Shown: positions 21,663-33,582, numbered from the stretch's first letter. The stretch is 64,000 nt of DNA from Pseudomonas maumuensis (GCF_019139675.1 NZ_CP077077.1:1-64000), one strand, 5' to 3'. Program-made: numbers and translations. The notes: generated from the letters alone by a model not told the origin.

Positions 21663-21971
21663 TCAGACCTTGTTCAGCTTCTTCAAGAACACCGTCATTT
21701 CTTTTTCGGCTTGCTTGTCCCCATGGGCCTGCGCCGCCACGATCCCCTCTTCCCAGGCCTTGCGCGCGCCAGCCAAGTCACCCTGCAGCTGATACGCCTT
21801 GCCCAGCAGCTTCCACGCTGCCGAATACTTGGGGTCCTGCTTCACGCAACTGGCCAGGTGGATCGCCGCCTCAGCACCATTGGCTTCGTCCAGCCAGGCC
21901 TTGCCCAGGCCGAAGCGCAGCAGCGGGTTATCCACACCCTTGGCCAGCATCTTCTCCAACGATTCGCGCAT
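21663..21971 (-). CDS. Small TPR-repeat protein
   Basis: 102-residue soluble protein made of about two tetratricopeptide-like repeats: NPLLRFGLGKAWLDEANGAEAAIHLASCV and SAAWKLLGKAYQLQGDLAGARKAWEEGI (read in parts) show the small-large residue pattern of TPR helices. No signal peptide. Such proteins act as protein-binding scaffolds; the partner is not evident. It lies 11 bp downstream of trkA on the same strand and may be its last cotranscribed gene. It carries one DnaA-box 9-mer at 21928. Confidence 0.8.
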   Translation of the reverse strand: MRESLEKMLAKGVDNPLLRFGLGKAWLDEANGAEAAIHLASCVKQDPKYSAAWKLLGKAYQLQGDLAGARKAWEEGIVAAQAHGDKQAEKEMTVFLKKLNKV

Positions 21972-21982
21972 GCCCTGCTCCT

Positions 21983-23356
21983 TTAGAAGAAACTCAAGCC
22001 CACGTGGAACAGCTTCTCTACGTCCCGAATATGCTTTTTATCCACAACGAACAGGATCACATGGTCGCCCGACTCGATCACTGTGTCGTCGTGGGCGATC
22101 ATCACTTCGTCCTCGCGGATGATTGCGCCGATGGTGGTGCCCGGCGGCAGGTTGATGTCCTCGATGGCCTTGCCGACCACCTTGCTCGACTTCGAATCGC
22201 CATGGGCCACGGCCTCGATGGCCTCGGCCGCGCCGCGGCGCAGCGAATGCACGCTGACGATATCGCCACGGCGCACGTGGGCCAGCAGGGTACCGATGGT
22301 GGCCAACTGCGGGCTGATGGCGATGTCGATGTCGCCGCCCTGCACCAGGTCGACATAGGCCGGGTTGTTGATGATGGTCATCACCTTGCGCGCGCCCAGG
22401 CGCTTGGCCAGCAGCGACGCCATGATGTTGGCCTCGTCGTCGTTGGTCAGGGCCAGGAAGATGTCGGCGTCGGCGATGTTCTCTTCGAGCATCAGGTCCT
22501 TGTCCGAGGCGCTGCCCTGCAGCACCACGGTGCTTTCCAGGGTGTCGGAGAGCTGGCGGCAACGGGCCGGGTTCATCTCGATGATCTTCACCTGGTAGCG
22601 GCTCTCGATGGCCTCGGCCAGGCGCTCGCCGATCTGCCCGCCACCGGCGATGACCACGCGCTTGTTGCTCTCGTCGATGCGGCGCAGTTCGCCCATCACC
22701 GCGCGGATGTCCTTTTTCGCTGCGATGAAGAACACTTCGTCGTCGGCTTCGATCACCGTGTCACCCTGTGGAGTGATCGGCCGGTCGCGGCGGAAGATCG
22801 CCGCCACGCGGGTGTCGACGTTGGGCATGTGGGCGCGGATCTGGCGCAGTTGCTGGCCGACCAGCGGCCCGCCGTAGTAGGCCCGGACCGCCACCAGCTG
22901 GGCCTTGCCCTCGGCGAAGTCGATCACCTGCAGGGAGCCGGGGTGTTCGATCAGGCGCTTGATGTAGTTGGTCACCACCTGCTCGGGGCTGATCAGCACG
23001 TCCACCGGGATATGGTCGTTGTCGAACAGCTCTTCGCGGGTCAGGTAGGCCGACTCGCGCACCCGGGCGATCTTGGTCGGGGTGTGGAACAACGAGTACG
23101 CCACCTGGCAGGCGACCATGTTGGTCTCGTCGCTGTTGGTCACCGCCACCAGCATGTCGGCGTCGTCGGCGCCGGCCTGGCGCAGCACCGTCGGCAGCGA
23201 GGCGCGGCCCTGCACCGTGCGGATGTCCAGGCGGTCGCCGAGGTCGCGCAGGCGCTCGCTGTCGGTGTCGACCACGGTGATGTCGTTGGCTTCGCTGGCC
23301 AGGTGTTCCGCCAGTGTGCCGCCCACCTGCCCTGCGCCGAGGATGATGATCTTCAT
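21983..23356 (-). CDS. trkA: Trk system potassium uptake peripheral protein TrkA
   Basis: 457-residue cytoplasmic NAD-binding regulator of the Trk K+ channel. It has two tandem RCK modules: the first Rossmann motif [14 protein letters not shown] at the N terminus and the second [15 protein letters not shown] near residue 235, each followed by a TrkA-C subdomain. Directly downstream of rsmB on the same strand (24-bp gap), with AGGGAG before the ATG. The rsmB-trkA arrangement is conserved in gammaproteobacteria. Confidence 0.97.
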   Translation of the reverse strand: MKIIILGAGQVGGTLAEHLASEANDITVVDTDSERLRDLGDRLDIRTVQGRASLPTVLRQAGADDADMLVAVTNSDETNMVACQVAYSLFHTPTKIARVRESAYLTREELFDNDHIPVDVLISPEQVVTNYIKRLIEHPGSLQVIDFAEGKAQLVAVRAYYGGPLVGQQLRQIRAHMPNVDTRVAAIFRRDRPITPQGDTVIEADDEVFFIAAKKDIRAVMGELRRIDESNKRVVIAGGGQIGERLAEAIESRYQVKIIEMNPARCRQLSDTLESTVVLQGSASDKDLMLEENIADADIFLALTNDDEANIMASLLAKRLGARKVMTIINNPAYVDLVQGGDIDIAISPQLATIGTLLAHVRRGDIVSVHSLRRGAAEAIEAVAHGDSKSSKVVGKAIEDINLPPGTTIGAIIREDEVMIAHDDTVIESGDHVILFVVDKKHIRDVEKLFHVGLSFF

Positions 23357-23380
23357 CCACTACTCCCTACGTTCTTGTGC

Positions 23381-24688
23381 TTACCGCGAGGCGGCGATCT
23401 TGATCAGCTTGGCATAGTAGAAGCCGTCGTGGCCGCCTTCCTGGGCCAGCAGCTGGCGCCCGTGGGGCTGGCGCAGGCCGGCCTCGGTGGCAAGGTCCAG
23501 CTCACGGGCACCTGGGGTGCGGGCGAGGAAGGCGTCGATCACTTCGGTGTTCTCGGTGGGCAGGCTCGAGCAGGTGGCATAGAGCAGCATGCCGCCCACT
23601 TCCAGGGTCGGCCACAGGGCGTCGAGCAGCTCGCCTTGCAGTGCGGCCAGGGCCGGGATGTCGTCTGCCTGGCGGGTCAGCTTGATGTCCGGGTGGCGGC
23701 GAATCACCCCAGTGGCCGAGCACGGGGCGTCGAGGAGGATGCGCTGGAACGGCTTGCCGTCCCACCAGCTGGCGGTGTCGCGGGCGTCGCAGGCGATCAG
23801 CTCGGCATCGAGCTTGAGGCGGTCGAGGTTCTCGCGCACGCGGGTCAGGCGCTTGGCCTCGAGGTCGATGGCGACCATGTGCGCCAAGCCCGGTTCGGCT
23901 TCAAGCAAGTGGCAGGTCTTGCCGCCTGGGGCGCAGCAGGCGTCGAGGACGCGCTGACCGGGGGCCAGTTCCAGTAGGTCGGCGGACAGCTGCGCGGCTT
24001 CGTCCTGCACGCTCACCCAACCTTCGGCGAAGCCTGGCAGGCCGCGCACGTCGCAAGCCTCGGCCAGGACGATGCCGTCACGGCTGTACTGGCAGGCGCT
24101 GGCGCCGATACCGGCCTCGGCCAGCAGCGCGAGGTAAGCGTCGCGGCTGTGATGGCGGCGGTTGATGCGCAGGATCATCGGCGGGTGGGCGTTGTTGGCG
24201 GCGCAGATGGCTTCCCACTGTTCAGGCCAGAAGGCCTTGAGCGACTTCTGCAGCCAGCGCGGGTGGGCGGTGCGCACCACCGGGTCGCGCTCCATGTCGG
24301 CCAACAGTGCCTCCCCTTCACGCTGGGCGCGGCGCAGCACCGCGTTGAGCAGGCCCTTTGCCCAAGGCTTCTTGAGCTTGTCGGCACACCCGACGGTCTC
24401 GCCGATGGCTGCGTGGGCCGGAATGCGGCTGTAGAACAGCTGGTACAGACCGACCAGCAGCAGCGCCTGCACATCGGCGTCGGCGGCCTTGAACGGCTTC
24501 TGCAACAGTTGCGCGGCCAGCAGGTCCAGGCGCGGTTGCCAGCGGGCGGTGCCGAAGGCAAGGTCCTGCGTCAGGCCACGGTCGCGTTCCTCGACCTTGT
24601 CCAGTTGCGCCGGCAGCGAGCTGTTCAGCGAAGCCTTGCCGCTGAGCACAGCGGCCAAGGCACGGGCGGCAGCCAGGCGTGGATTCAT
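23381..24688 (-). CDS. rsmB: 16S rRNA m5C967 methyltransferase RsmB (Sun/Fmu)
   Basis: 435-residue SAM-dependent methyltransferase. N-terminal NusB-like RNA-binding domain (about 1-140), then a Rossmann methyltransferase core with [10 protein letters not shown] as the SAM motif, the catalytic-region [17 protein letters not shown] and the second conserved Cys in LYATCS. Its ATG overlaps the fmt stop by 4 bp (24685-24688), so fmt and rsmB are translationally coupled. Confidence 0.97.
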   Translation of the reverse strand: MNPRLAAARALAAVLSGKASLNSSLPAQLDKVEERDRGLTQDLAFGTARWQPRLDLLAAQLLQKPFKAADADVQALLLVGLYQLFYSRIPAHAAIGETVGCADKLKKPWAKGLLNAVLRRAQREGEALLADMERDPVVRTAHPRWLQKSLKAFWPEQWEAICAANNAHPPMILRINRRHHSRDAYLALLAEAGIGASACQYSRDGIVLAEACDVRGLPGFAEGWVSVQDEAAQLSADLLELAPGQRVLDACCAPGGKTCHLLEAEPGLAHMVAIDLEAKRLTRVRENLDRLKLDAELIACDARDTASWWDGKPFQRILLDAPCSATGVIRRHPDIKLTRQADDIPALAALQGELLDALWPTLEVGGMLLYATCSSLPTENTEVIDAFLARTPGARELDLATEAGLRQPHGRQLLAQEGGHDGFYYAKLIKIAASR

Positions 24689-25617
24689 TGGCCGAGCACC
24701 TTGCCACTGGCGAATTTCTCGCGGCGGCTGTTGAACAGGTCGGCGAAGTTCAGGGCCTTGCCACCCGGCAGTTGCAGGCGGGTCAGGCTCAGGGCCTGGT
24801 CACCGCAGGCGACCACCAGGCCGTCCTTGCTGGCCGACAGGATTTCGCCGGGGGCGCCCTGGGCTGTGGACAAGTTGGCGGCCAGTACCTTCACGCTTTC
24901 GCCGTCCAGGGTGCTGTGGCACACCGGCCAGGGGTTGAAGGCGCGGATCAGGCGCTCAAGCTCCACGGCCGTGCGGCTCCAGTCGATGCGCGCTTCGTCT
25001 TTATTCAGCTTGTGGGCGTAGGTGGCCAGGGCATCGTCCTGTACTTCACCTTGCAGGCTGCCATCGGCCAGGCCGGCGATGGCCTGGATCACCGCAGGCG
25101 GGCCCATTTCGGCGAGGCGGTCGTGCAGGGTGCCGCCGGTGTCCTCGGCGCTGATCGGGGTGACCACCTTGAGCAGCATCGGGCCGGTGTCCAGACCTGC
25201 TTCCATGCGCATCACGGTCACGCCGCTCTCGGCGTCACCGGCTTCAACGGCGCGCTGGATCGGCGCGGCGCCGCGCCAGCGCGGCAGCAGCGAGGCGTGG
25301 CTGTTGATGCAGCCCAGGCGTGGGATATCCAGCACAGCTTGCGGCAGGATCAGGCCGTAGGCGACCACCACCATCAGGTCCGGTTTCAGTGCGGCGAGCT
25401 CGGCCTGGGCGTCGGCGTTGCGCAGGGTCTGCGGCTGGTACACCGGGATGTCATGGGCCACGGCCAGCGCCTTGACCGCGCTCGGCATCAGCTTCTGGCC
25501 ACGCCCGGCCGGGCGGTCGGGCTGGGTGTAGACGGCCACGATCTCGTACGGGCTGTCGAGCAAAGCCTTGAGGTGTTCGGCGGCAAACTCTGGAGTGCCT
25601 GCGAAGACGATGCGCAT
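24685..25617 (-). CDS. fmt: Methionyl-tRNA formyltransferase
   Basis: Transfers a formyl group from 10-formyl-THF to initiator Met-tRNA. The 310-residue protein begins [16 protein letters not shown] and has the formyltransferase signature [17 protein letters not shown] and the C-terminal OB-like tRNA-binding domain. It sits between def (upstream) and rsmB (downstream, 4-bp overlap). A strong minus-strand terminator hairpin lies immediately upstream of its SD region, between def and fmt. Confidence 0.98.
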   Translation of the reverse strand: MRIVFAGTPEFAAEHLKALLDSPYEIVAVYTQPDRPAGRGQKLMPSAVKALAVAHDIPVYQPQTLRNADAQAELAALKPDLMVVVAYGLILPQAVLDIPRLGCINSHASLLPRWRGAAPIQRAVEAGDAESGVTVMRMEAGLDTGPMLLKVVTPISAEDTGGTLHDRLAEMGPPAVIQAIAGLADGSLQGEVQDDALATYAHKLNKDEARIDWSRTAVELERLIRAFNPWPVCHSTLDGESVKVLAANLSTAQGAPGEILSASKDGLVVACGDQALSLTRLQLPGGKALNFADLFNSRREKFASGKVLGQ

Positions 25618-25633
25618 GGAGTTCTCGCTTCTT

Positions 25634-25668
25634 GAAAAAGAAAAAGGCTTGCCGGAGCAAGCCTTCTG
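25634..25668 (-). terminator. Rho-independent terminator/attenuator between def and fmt
   Basis: On the minus strand AAGGCTTGC-TCCG-GCAAGCCTT is a perfect 9-bp stem followed by a T-rich run (TTTTCTTTTT), ending about 17 nt before the fmt ATG. It would stop or attenuate def transcripts just before fmt. Confidence 0.85.
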
Positions 25669-25679
25669 GAAGGTGGGGA

Positions 25680-26186
25680 TCAGGCTTGCTGGCGGTGCTG
25701 CTTTTCCAGCTTCTTCTTGATCCGGTCACGTTTGAGCTGCGACAGGTAGTCGACGAACAGCTTGCCGTTGAGGTGATCGAACTCGTGCTGCACGCACACC
25801 GCCAACAGGCCCTCGCATTCCAGCTCGTACGGCTTGCCGTCGCGGTCCTGGGCCTTGACCCGGACGCGCAGCGGGCGGTCGACGTTTTCGTAGAAGCCCG
25901 GCACCGACAGGCAGCCTTCCTGGTACTGGCCCATGTCGTGGGTCAGCTCTTCTACGGTGGGGTTGATGAAGACGCGCGGCTCGCTGCGATCTTCGCTCAG
26001 GTCCATCACTACGACTTGTTGATGCACGTTGACCTGGGTCGCAGCCAGGCCGATGCCCGGGGCCTCGTACATGGTTTCGAACATATCGTCGATCAGCTGG
26101 CGCAGGGCGTCGTCGAACACCGTTACCGGTTTGGCAATGGTACGCAGGCGCGGATCGGGGAATTCGAGAATGTTCAAAATGGCCAT
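25680..26186 (-). CDS. def: Peptide deformylase
   Basis: Metalloenzyme removing N-formyl groups from nascent proteins. At 168 residues it has the three canonical motifs: [16 protein letters not shown] and HEFDHLNG, whose Cys and two His residues bind Fe2+. I start at the ATG at 26186 ([16 protein letters not shown]); the open frame runs further upstream but has no family similarity. Divergent from dprA across a 209-bp region that holds tandem DnaA boxes. Confidence 0.98.
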   Translation of the reverse strand: MAILNILEFPDPRLRTIAKPVTVFDDALRQLIDDMFETMYEAPGIGLAATQVNVHQQVVVMDLSEDRSEPRVFINPTVEELTHDMGQYQEGCLSVPGFYENVDRPLRVRVKAQDRDGKPYELECEGLLAVCVQHEFDHLNGKLFVDYLSQLKRDRIKKKLEKQHRQQA

Positions 26187-26328
26187 GGCGGTCAGGCAGT
26201 CACTGTGCGGTCGGTTGAAAACTGAGCACACATAATAAAGGGAAAAGGTGGACAAGGCACCTGTGAAAGCTCGGCTAGGGTCTTTATGGGCTTGATAGCT
26301 GCCATTTAATGGACAGCTTTTCAAAGTA

Positions 26329-26349
26329 TTACCCACAAAGTTATCCACA
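26329..26349 (+). promoter_or_regulatory. Two tandem DnaA boxes in the def-dprA intergenic region
   Basis: TTACCCACA (26329-26337, one mismatch to TTWTNCACA) and TTATCCACA (26341-26349, exact) lie in the same orientation 3 bp apart, about 47 bp upstream of the dprA start. DnaA binding is inferred from the consensus. Confidence 0.55.
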
Positions 26350-26395
26350 GGTTGTGCCACGCCGATGGCCCCCTGTCGATCAAGGAGGATCACCC

Positions 26396-27493
26396 ATGAG
26401 CACTCTCCGTTCGTCGCCTTGCTCGCCTGCCGAACTGGAGGCGCGGCTGCGTCTGCATCGCCTCCCCGACATCGGCTTGCGGCGCTTTCTTACCCTGATC
26501 GAAGCCTTTGGCAATGCCTCATCGGCACTCAGTGCGCCGGCCAGTGCTTGGCGTGCGCTGGGGTTGTCAGCCGCCAGTATCGATGCCCGTCGCAGCCCTG
26601 AGGTGCGCGACGGCGCATTGGCTGCAATGGCCTGGTTAGAGCGTCCGGGCCAGCATTTGCTGATGTGGGACGGCCCTGGCTATCCCGCATTGCTGAGTGA
26701 AATCGACGACCCGCCACCCCTGCTATTCGTTGCCGGTGACCCCGCTTTGCTGGAGCATCCGCAGCTGGCGATTGTGGGTAGCAGGCGTGCTTCACCACCA
26801 GCGCTGGATACTGCGGCTGCGTTCTCGCATTGCCTGGCGCAAGCCGGATTCACCATCACCAGCGGGCTGGCGCTGGGCGTTGACGGTGCCGCTCATCGGG
26901 CCGCGCTGAAAGCCGGAGGGAAGACCATTGGAGTGCTCGGCACGGGGTTGCAAAAACTTTATCCACAGCGCCACCGTGACCTTGCCCGGGCGATGCTCGA
27001 CAGTGGCAGCGCGCTGGTTTCCGAGTACCCGCTGGATGCCGGGCCGTTGGCCGGTAACTTCCCCAGGCGCAACCGCATCATCAGCGGGCTGTCGCTCGGC
27101 GTGCTGGTGGTCGAGGCGAGCATCGCCAGCGGCTCATTGATCACCGCGCGCCTTGCCGCGGAGCAAGGGCGCGAGGTGTATGCCATTCCGGGTTCGATCC
27201 ACCACCCCGGCGCCAAGGGCTGCCACCAGCTGATTCGCGACGGCGCGTTGCTGGTGGAAAGCGTGGAGCAGATCCTCGACAGCCTGCGCGGTTGGCAGAA
27301 CCTGCCGGGCGCGCCGGTGGGCAAAGCCGACCATCCCCTGCTCGCCTTGCTCCACGCCGCACCCCACACCAGCGAGGGCCTGGCGCACAGCAGCGGCCAG
27401 CCGTTGGCCCAGGTGCTGGCCAGCCTGACCGAGTTGGAGCTCGAGGGCCGGGTCAGCAATGAAGCCGGGCGTTGGTTTGCCCGTTCCGGCTAA
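26396..27493 (+). CDS. dprA: DNA-processing protein DprA (Smf)
   Basis: 365-residue protein that protects incoming single-stranded DNA and loads RecA during natural transformation. The Rossmann-like core shows [40 protein letters not shown] and [12 protein letters not shown]; a C-terminal winged-helix DML1-like domain follows. The ATG at 26396 has an excellent AAGGAGG SD at 26382-26388. tsaC follows after 38 bp. In P. aeruginosa I recall a LysM-domain gene between def and dprA; there is no room for it here. Confidence 0.95.
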   Translation: MSTLRSSPCSPAELEARLRLHRLPDIGLRRFLTLIEAFGNASSALSAPASAWRALGLSAASIDARRSPEVRDGALAAMAWLERPGQHLLMWDGPGYPALLSEIDDPPPLLFVAGDPALLEHPQLAIVGSRRASPPALDTAAAFSHCLAQAGFTITSGLALGVDGAAHRAALKAGGKTIGVLGTGLQKLYPQRHRDLARAMLDSGSALVSEYPLDAGPLAGNFPRRNRIISGLSLGVLVVEASIASGSLITARLAAEQGREVYAIPGSIHHPGAKGCHQLIRDGALLVESVEQILDSLRGWQNLPGAPVGKADHPLLALLHAAPHTSEGLAHSSGQPLAQVLASLTELELEGRVSNEAGRWFARSG

Positions 27494-27531
27494 GTACACT
27501 GCGCACACGGCGTTTATGCGGAGAGACGGAA

Positions 27532-28089
27532 ATGGTGAGCAGTTGGCGTGTGCAACAAGCCGCGCGTGAGGTGAAGGCGGGTGCGGTGATCGCCTATCCG
27601 ACGGAAGCGGTCTGGGGCCTGGGCTGCGACCCGTGGAACGAGGACGCGGTGTATCGCCTGCTGGCGCTCAAGTCGCGCCCTGTGGATAAAGGCCTGATCC
27701 TGGTTGCCGACAGCATCCACCAGTTCGACTTCCTGTTCGAAGACTTCCCCCAGGACTGGATCGACCGCATGGCCGCCACTTGGCCGGGGCCGAACACCTG
27801 GCTGGTGCCGCACCAGGACCTGCTGCCCGAGTGGGTGACCGGGCAGCATGACAGCGTGGCGCTGCGGGTCAGTGATCATCCGCAGGTGCGGGAGCTGTGC
27901 GCGTTGGTCGGGCCGTTGATTTCCACGTCCTGCAACCCGGCCGGGCGCCCGGCGGCGAAGAGCCGGTTGCGGGTGGAGCAGTATTTCCACAAGCAGCTGG
28001 ACATGGTGCTGGGTGGGGCGTTGGGGGGGCGGAAGAATCCGAGCCTGATTCGCGACCTGGCGACCGGTGAGGTTGTGCGCCCGGGGTGA
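27532..28089 (+). CDS. tsaC: Threonylcarbamoyl-AMP synthase (YrdC/Sua5 family)
   Basis: 185-residue YrdC-domain enzyme making threonylcarbamoyl-AMP for the t6A modification of tRNAs reading ANN codons. Motifs include [31 protein letters not shown] and [13 protein letters not shown] use the ATG at 27532 ([14 protein letters not shown]), preceded by GGAGAGACGGAA; the longer frame overlaps dprA. A perfect REP pair follows. Confidence 0.95.
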   Translation: MVSSWRVQQAAREVKAGAVIAYPTEAVWGLGCDPWNEDAVYRLLALKSRPVDKGLILVADSIHQFDFLFEDFPQDWIDRMAATWPGPNTWLVPHQDLLPEWVTGQHDSVALRVSDHPQVRELCALVGPLISTSCNPAGRPAAKSRLRVEQYFHKQLDMVLGGALGGRKNPSLIRDLATGEVVRPG

Positions 28090-28114
28090 AGACTCAAGCC
28101 CTGTGAGTAACCTT

Positions 28115-28201
28115 TGTGGGAGCTGGCTTGCCAGCGATGAGGCCAGCAGGGGCAGCATCATTGCCTGAACTGGCCCTATCGCTGGCAAGCCAGCTCCCAC
28201 A
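28115..28201. repeat. Inverted REP pair with perfect 24-bp arms
   Basis: Arms 28115-28138 (TGTGGGAGCTGGCTTGCCAG onward) and 28178-28201 are exact reverse complements separated by 39 bp. It follows tsaC and begins a 438-bp gene-free stretch that also contains the structured leader described separately. Confidence 0.9.
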
Positions 28202-28337
28202 GGAGCGGTGCTAGCTTCAGCATTTTCTGATTTTGATCCCCAAGGCTGCCCATCTCGAATGCAGAGAATTATCCTACGCTGCCTGTCGACTGCCATTACC
28301 TTCTCAGTGGGAACTCTTGCCTCTAGGCTCCAGACCG

Positions 28338-28524
28338 TCGCCGAATAACTCGGCGATCGGGTGTGGTAACCCGAGCAGGGAGAGATCTTGGCAGTCTATG
28401 GTGGCTGCATGCGGGAGGCCTCGTGCCTGCCGGGTTTTGAGATCTCTCCCGGTTTACCACCCCGTATGCAGCTGCCACCCATCCGTGTGGTAACGGATGC
28501 GTGCCGGTCTAGATGCGAGATCTC
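28338..28524 (+). ncRNA. Candidate structured leader RNA of the DUF6124-type gene
   Basis: Several nested or competing hairpins: TCGCCGA-ATAAC-TCGGCGA (28338-28356); a long-range stem GTGGTAA/TTACCAC (28363-28369 with 28454-28460) extended by the perfect 11-bp GGGAGAGATCT/AGATCTCTCCC (28378-28388 with 28440-28450); and CATCCG/CGGATG (28480-28499) whose loop repeats TGTGGTAA. The arm around 28401-28415 can also pair with 28461-28478, crossing the long stem. A third AGATCTC copy at 28518-28524 overlaps the likely ribosome-binding site. RNA function is inference. Confidence 0.45.
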
Positions 28525-28527
28525 ATG

Positions 28528-28836
28528 ATGAAAAAGATCGTCCCCGATCCACCCCTCCCCAACACCTCCACCCACCCCTTCGGCCGCTGCGATGCTGGCC
28601 ATCCGCCGCTCTTCACCGTAAACCCCAACATCGAAGCCCACGATGCCCTGGTGCATGTAGCACTTTACCTGCGCTGCGCCTACGACACCGGCATCAAGGC
28701 ACTCGACCACCTGCGCGATGAGGGGCGAGGCATGTACTGGTCGAGCCTACATTCGCTGGAAATGGCGGAGGGGTTGGTGGAGGCGATGCTTGAGGGCATT
28801 GAGTCAGCTTCTGTAGCCGAAAGGCCCGCTGGCTGA
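28528..28836 (+). CDS. Small DUF6124/DUF3077-type protein of unknown function
   Basis: About 102 residues, beginning MKKIVPDPPLPNTSTHPFG, followed by LFTVNPNIEAHDALVHVALYLRCAYDTG, a helical segment resembling the small Pseudomonas DUF6124 (formerly DUF3077) family. No signal peptide or membrane segment. Start is ambiguous: in-frame ATGs lie at 28513, 28525 and 28528; I prefer 28528 because GAGAT at 28517-28521 gives SD-like spacing and relatives start this way. The C terminus runs towards a REP element. Function is not known to me; the elaborate upstream hairpins suggest regulated translation. Confidence 0.65.
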   Translation: MKKIVPDPPLPNTSTHPFGRCDAGHPPLFTVNPNIEAHDALVHVALYLRCAYDTGIKALDHLRDEGRGMYWSSLHSLEMAEGLVEAMLEGIESASVAERPAG

Positions 28837-28845
28837 ACTGACGCC

Positions 28846-28946
28846 ATCGCCGGCAAGCCGGCTCCCACAGGTACAGCGTCATCCAGGAGGTTTGCGCGGT
28901 CCCTGTGGGAGCTGGCTTGCCAGCGAATGGGCCGCAAAGCGGCCCC
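28846..28946. repeat. Inverted REP pair
   Basis: ATCGCCGGCAAGCCGGCTCC (28846-28865, continuing CACAGG) faces CCTGTGGGAGCTGGCTTGCC (28902-28921, continuing AGCGAAT). The pair lies between the convergent small gene and qor, with an additional GGGCCGC-AAA-GCGGCCC hairpin at 28930-28946. Confidence 0.85.
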
Positions 28947-28952
28947 AGGATT

Positions 28953-30974
<2,022 letters not shown>

Positions 30975-30999
30975 GCCTGTGGAAACCCGAGGATCACCC

Positions 31000-31824
31000 A
31001 TGGACCAGTACGTTGTTTTTGGTAACCCCATCGGCCACAGCAAATCGCCGCTGATCCACCGTCTGTTCGCCGACCAGACCGGCGAGGACCTGGAGTACAA
31101 CACGCTGCTGGCGCCGCTGGACGAGTTCAGCGACTGTGCCCGGGGCTTCTTCAAGCAAGGCAGCGGCGCCAACGTCACCGTGCCGTTCAAGGAAGAGGCC
31201 TATCGCCTGTGCGACAGCCTCACCCCGCGTGCCCAGCGTGCCGGCGCGGTGAACACCTTGAGCAAGCTGGCTGACGGCACGCTGCAAGGCGACAACACCG
31301 ATGGCGCCGGGCTGGTGCGCGACCTCACCGTCAACGCCGGGGTCGAGCTGGCCGGCAAGCGCATCCTTATCCTTGGTGCCGGTGGCGCAGTGCGTGGCGT
31401 GCTGGAGCCGATTTTGGCGCACAAACCGCAGTCGCTGGTGATCGCCAACCGCACGGTGGAGAAGGCCGAGCAGCTGGCCCGTGAGTTCGATGAGCTGGGG
31501 CCGGTGGTGGCCAGCGGTTTTGCCTGGTTGCAGGAGCCGGTGGACGTGATCATCAATGCCACCTCGGCGAGCCTGGCTGGCGAGCTACCGCCGATTGCCG
31601 ACAGTCTGGTCGAGGCGGGGCGTACGGTTTGCTACGACATGATGTATGGCAAGGAACCGACGCCGTTCTGCCAGTGGGCGAGCAAGCTGGGTGCGGCCAA
31701 GGTGCTGGATGGGTTGGGGATGCTGGCTGAGCAGGCGGCCGAGGCGTTCTTTATCTGGCGCGGGGTTCGGCCTGAGACCGGGCCGGTGCTGGATGAGCTG
31801 CGTCGGCAGCTAGCTCGCGGCTGA
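31000..31824 (+). CDS. aroE: Shikimate dehydrogenase (NADP+)
   Basis: 274-residue enzyme reducing 3-dehydroshikimate to shikimate in aromatic amino acid synthesis. Shows the shikimate-binding [21 protein letters not shown] with the catalytic Lys, GDNTDGAGL, and the NADP Rossmann motif GAGGAVRGV followed by the [11 protein letters not shown] phosphate-recognising region. The ATG at 31000 has GAGGAT upstream; the earlier ATG at 30979 is close to the hemF stop and less likely. Confidence 0.97.
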   Translation: MDQYVVFGNPIGHSKSPLIHRLFADQTGEDLEYNTLLAPLDEFSDCARGFFKQGSGANVTVPFKEEAYRLCDSLTPRAQRAGAVNTLSKLADGTLQGDNTDGAGLVRDLTVNAGVELAGKRILILGAGGAVRGVLEPILAHKPQSLVIANRTVEKAEQLAREFDELGPVVASGFAWLQEPVDVIINATSASLAGELPPIADSLVEAGRTVCYDMMYGKEPTPFCQWASKLGAAKVLDGLGMLAEQAAEAFFIWRGVRPETGPVLDELRRQLARG

Positions 31825-31836
31825 ATTCGAGATTTT

Positions 31837-31957
31837 GGGGCCGCTTTGCGGCCCTTTCGCTGGCAAGCCAGCTCCCACATGGACCGCGCTTTGCGCAAGA
31901 CTAGTGCGGTACCTGTGGGAGCTGGCTTGCCAGCGAAAGGGCTGCAAAGCAGCCCCT
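31837..31957. repeat. Composite inverted REP pair with outer hairpins
   Basis: Arms TTTCGCTGGCAAGCCAGCTC (31855-31874, continuing CCACA) and its perfect reverse complement (31914-31938) are flanked by GGGCCGC-TTT-GCGGCCC (31838-31854) and GGGCTGC-AAA-GCAGCCC (31939-31955). Lies between the convergent aroE and SulP genes and probably acts as their terminator. Confidence 0.88.
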
Positions 31958-31969
31958 GGATTTCAAAGC

Positions 31970-33535
31970 TCATTCCTCAAATCGAATGGGACACAGTTCA
32001 ACCCCCTCCAGCTTCTGCAGCTCCTCCACCACCTGCGGCCGTGCCCGCTGCAACGTCAGGCTCCCGCCACTGCGCATCAGCCGTCGCGCCTCGCGGTGCA
32101 ACATATCCACACCCGAGTAATCGATGAAGTTCACCTGCCGCGCATCGATCACTACGTGTGGCCCCTGGCAGCGCTGAAGGCGCACCTGCAGGTAATGCGC
32201 CGCGCCAAAGAAGATCGACCCGCCCACCCGCAAGATGTCCGCCTCCCCTTCCCGGCTTTGCTGCACCCGTGGCCTCGACGTGCGCTTGAGGTAGAAGAAC
32301 AGCGACGCCAGCACCCCGGCATAGATCGCCGTCTGCAGCTCCAGCAGCAGCGTCGCGGCTGCCGTCAGCGTCATCACCAGGAACTCCGAGCGGCTGACCC
32401 GGAACAGCGCGCGAATGCCGCGATGGTCTACCAGCCCCCAGCAAATCAGCAGGATGCTCCCCGCCATCGCCGGGATCGGCAGGTGGGCGATCAGCCCGGC
32501 GCCGGTCACCGCGAACAGCGCCACCCACAGCGCCGAGAACACCCCGGCCAGCGGCGAGCGGGCGCCAGCGTCGTAGCTCAGGCCCGAGCGAGTGAAGGAA
32601 CCTGCGGACAGATAACCGGAGAAAAACGCGCCGCCGATATTAGACAGGCCCTGTGCGCGGATTTCCTGGTCAGGGTCGATCAGTTGCTCCGAACGTGCCG
32701 ACAACGAGCGGGCAATCGACAGGCTGGTAACCAGCCCCAGCATGCCCACCGCCACAGCGCTGGGCAGCAGGCGCAGCATCAGTTCCACGTCCAACAGCGG
32801 CAGCGGGCTGAAGGGCGGGAGCTGCCCGGTAAACGCAGACACCCTGGGTACGTGGCCGAACACGCCGGGTAACAGCCAAGCCACCAGGCTGACCAGCAGC
32901 AGGCTTATCAACAGGCTTGGCCAGCGCGGGCGCCAGAGCTTGAGGGCGATCCCGATCACCAGCGTGGCCAGGCCCAGGGCCAGCGATGGCAGATCCACTT
33001 CGCCCATGTGCCCAGCCAGGTCCTGCACGGTCTTCAACGCCGTGGCTTGGCTCGGCAGGTCCATCCCCAGCAGGTTCGGTAACTGCCCAAGGGCGATGAC
33101 GATGGCGGCGCCGAGGGTGAAGCCCAGCACCACCGAGTGGGAAACGAAATTGACCAGCGCGCCGAAGCGCAGTAGCCCCAGCAATAGCTGGAAAAGACCG
33201 CCAAGGAAGGTCAGCAGCAGTACCAGGGTCACATAGTCGGCACTGCCGGCCACGGCCAGCGGGCTGATACTGGCGTAGAGGACGATGGAGATTGCGGCGG
33301 TGGGGCCGCAGATCAGGTGCCAGGACGAGCCCCACAGGCAGGCGATCAGCACGGGTACGATGGCGGCGTACAGGCCGTATTCGGCGGGCAGGCCGGCGAT
33401 CAGGGCGTAGGCGATGGACTGTGGCAGGGCAAGGATGGCGCCGCTCAGGCCCACCAGCAGGTCCTGGCGCAAGCTGCGACCCGATTGGCGGGGCAGCCAG
33501 GTGAGGAAGGGCAGCAGGTGGGTCAGGCGGGGCAT
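31970..33535 (-). CDS. SulP family anion transporter with STAS domain
   Basis: 521-residue transporter: about ten to fourteen hydrophobic segments covering residues 20-405, including the SulP signature region LSGAILALPQSIAYALIAGLPAEYGLYAA (read in parts), then a C-terminal cytoplasmic STAS domain (about 430-521) with VIDARQVNFIDYSGVDML. Family members move sulfate, bicarbonate or other anions. Proximity to choline-sulfatase, which releases sulfate, makes sulfate a natural guess, but it lies in a separate transcription unit and substrate is unproven. Confidence 0.88.
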   Translation of the reverse strand: MPRLTHLLPFLTWLPRQSGRSLRQDLLVGLSGAILALPQSIAYALIAGLPAEYGLYAAIVPVLIACLWGSSWHLICGPTAAISIVLYASISPLAVAGSADYVTLVLLLTFLGGLFQLLLGLLRFGALVNFVSHSVVLGFTLGAAIVIALGQLPNLLGMDLPSQATALKTVQDLAGHMGEVDLPSLALGLATLVIGIALKLWRPRWPSLLISLLLVSLVAWLLPGVFGHVPRVSAFTGQLPPFSPLPLLDVELMLRLLPSAVAVGMLGLVTSLSIARSLSARSEQLIDPDQEIRAQGLSNIGGAFFSGYLSAGSFTRSGLSYDAGARSPLAGVFSALWVALFAVTGAGLIAHLPIPAMAGSILLICWGLVDHRGIRALFRVSRSEFLVMTLTAAATLLLELQTAIYAGVLASLFFYLKRTSRPRVQQSREGEADILRVGGSIFFGAAHYLQVRLQRCQGPHVVIDARQVNFIDYSGVDMLHREARRLMRSGGSLTLQRARPQVVEELQKLEGVELCPIRFEE

Positions 33536-33582
33536 GGGGCAACTCGCTCAGGATCCGATCTTGTGTTGGCCTTGCTGGCCTC

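Noticed and set aside
21999..22013. GTTCCACGTGGG-like sequence (minus strand) in the 3' end of trkA resembling parS
   Set aside because: Only the left half matches; three positions of the 14-bp palindrome differ, so it is not a good ParB site.
28115..28201. REP pairs as possible CRISPR repeats
   Set aside because: The elements are isolated inverted pairs at scattered gene ends, not directly repeated units with regular unique spacers.
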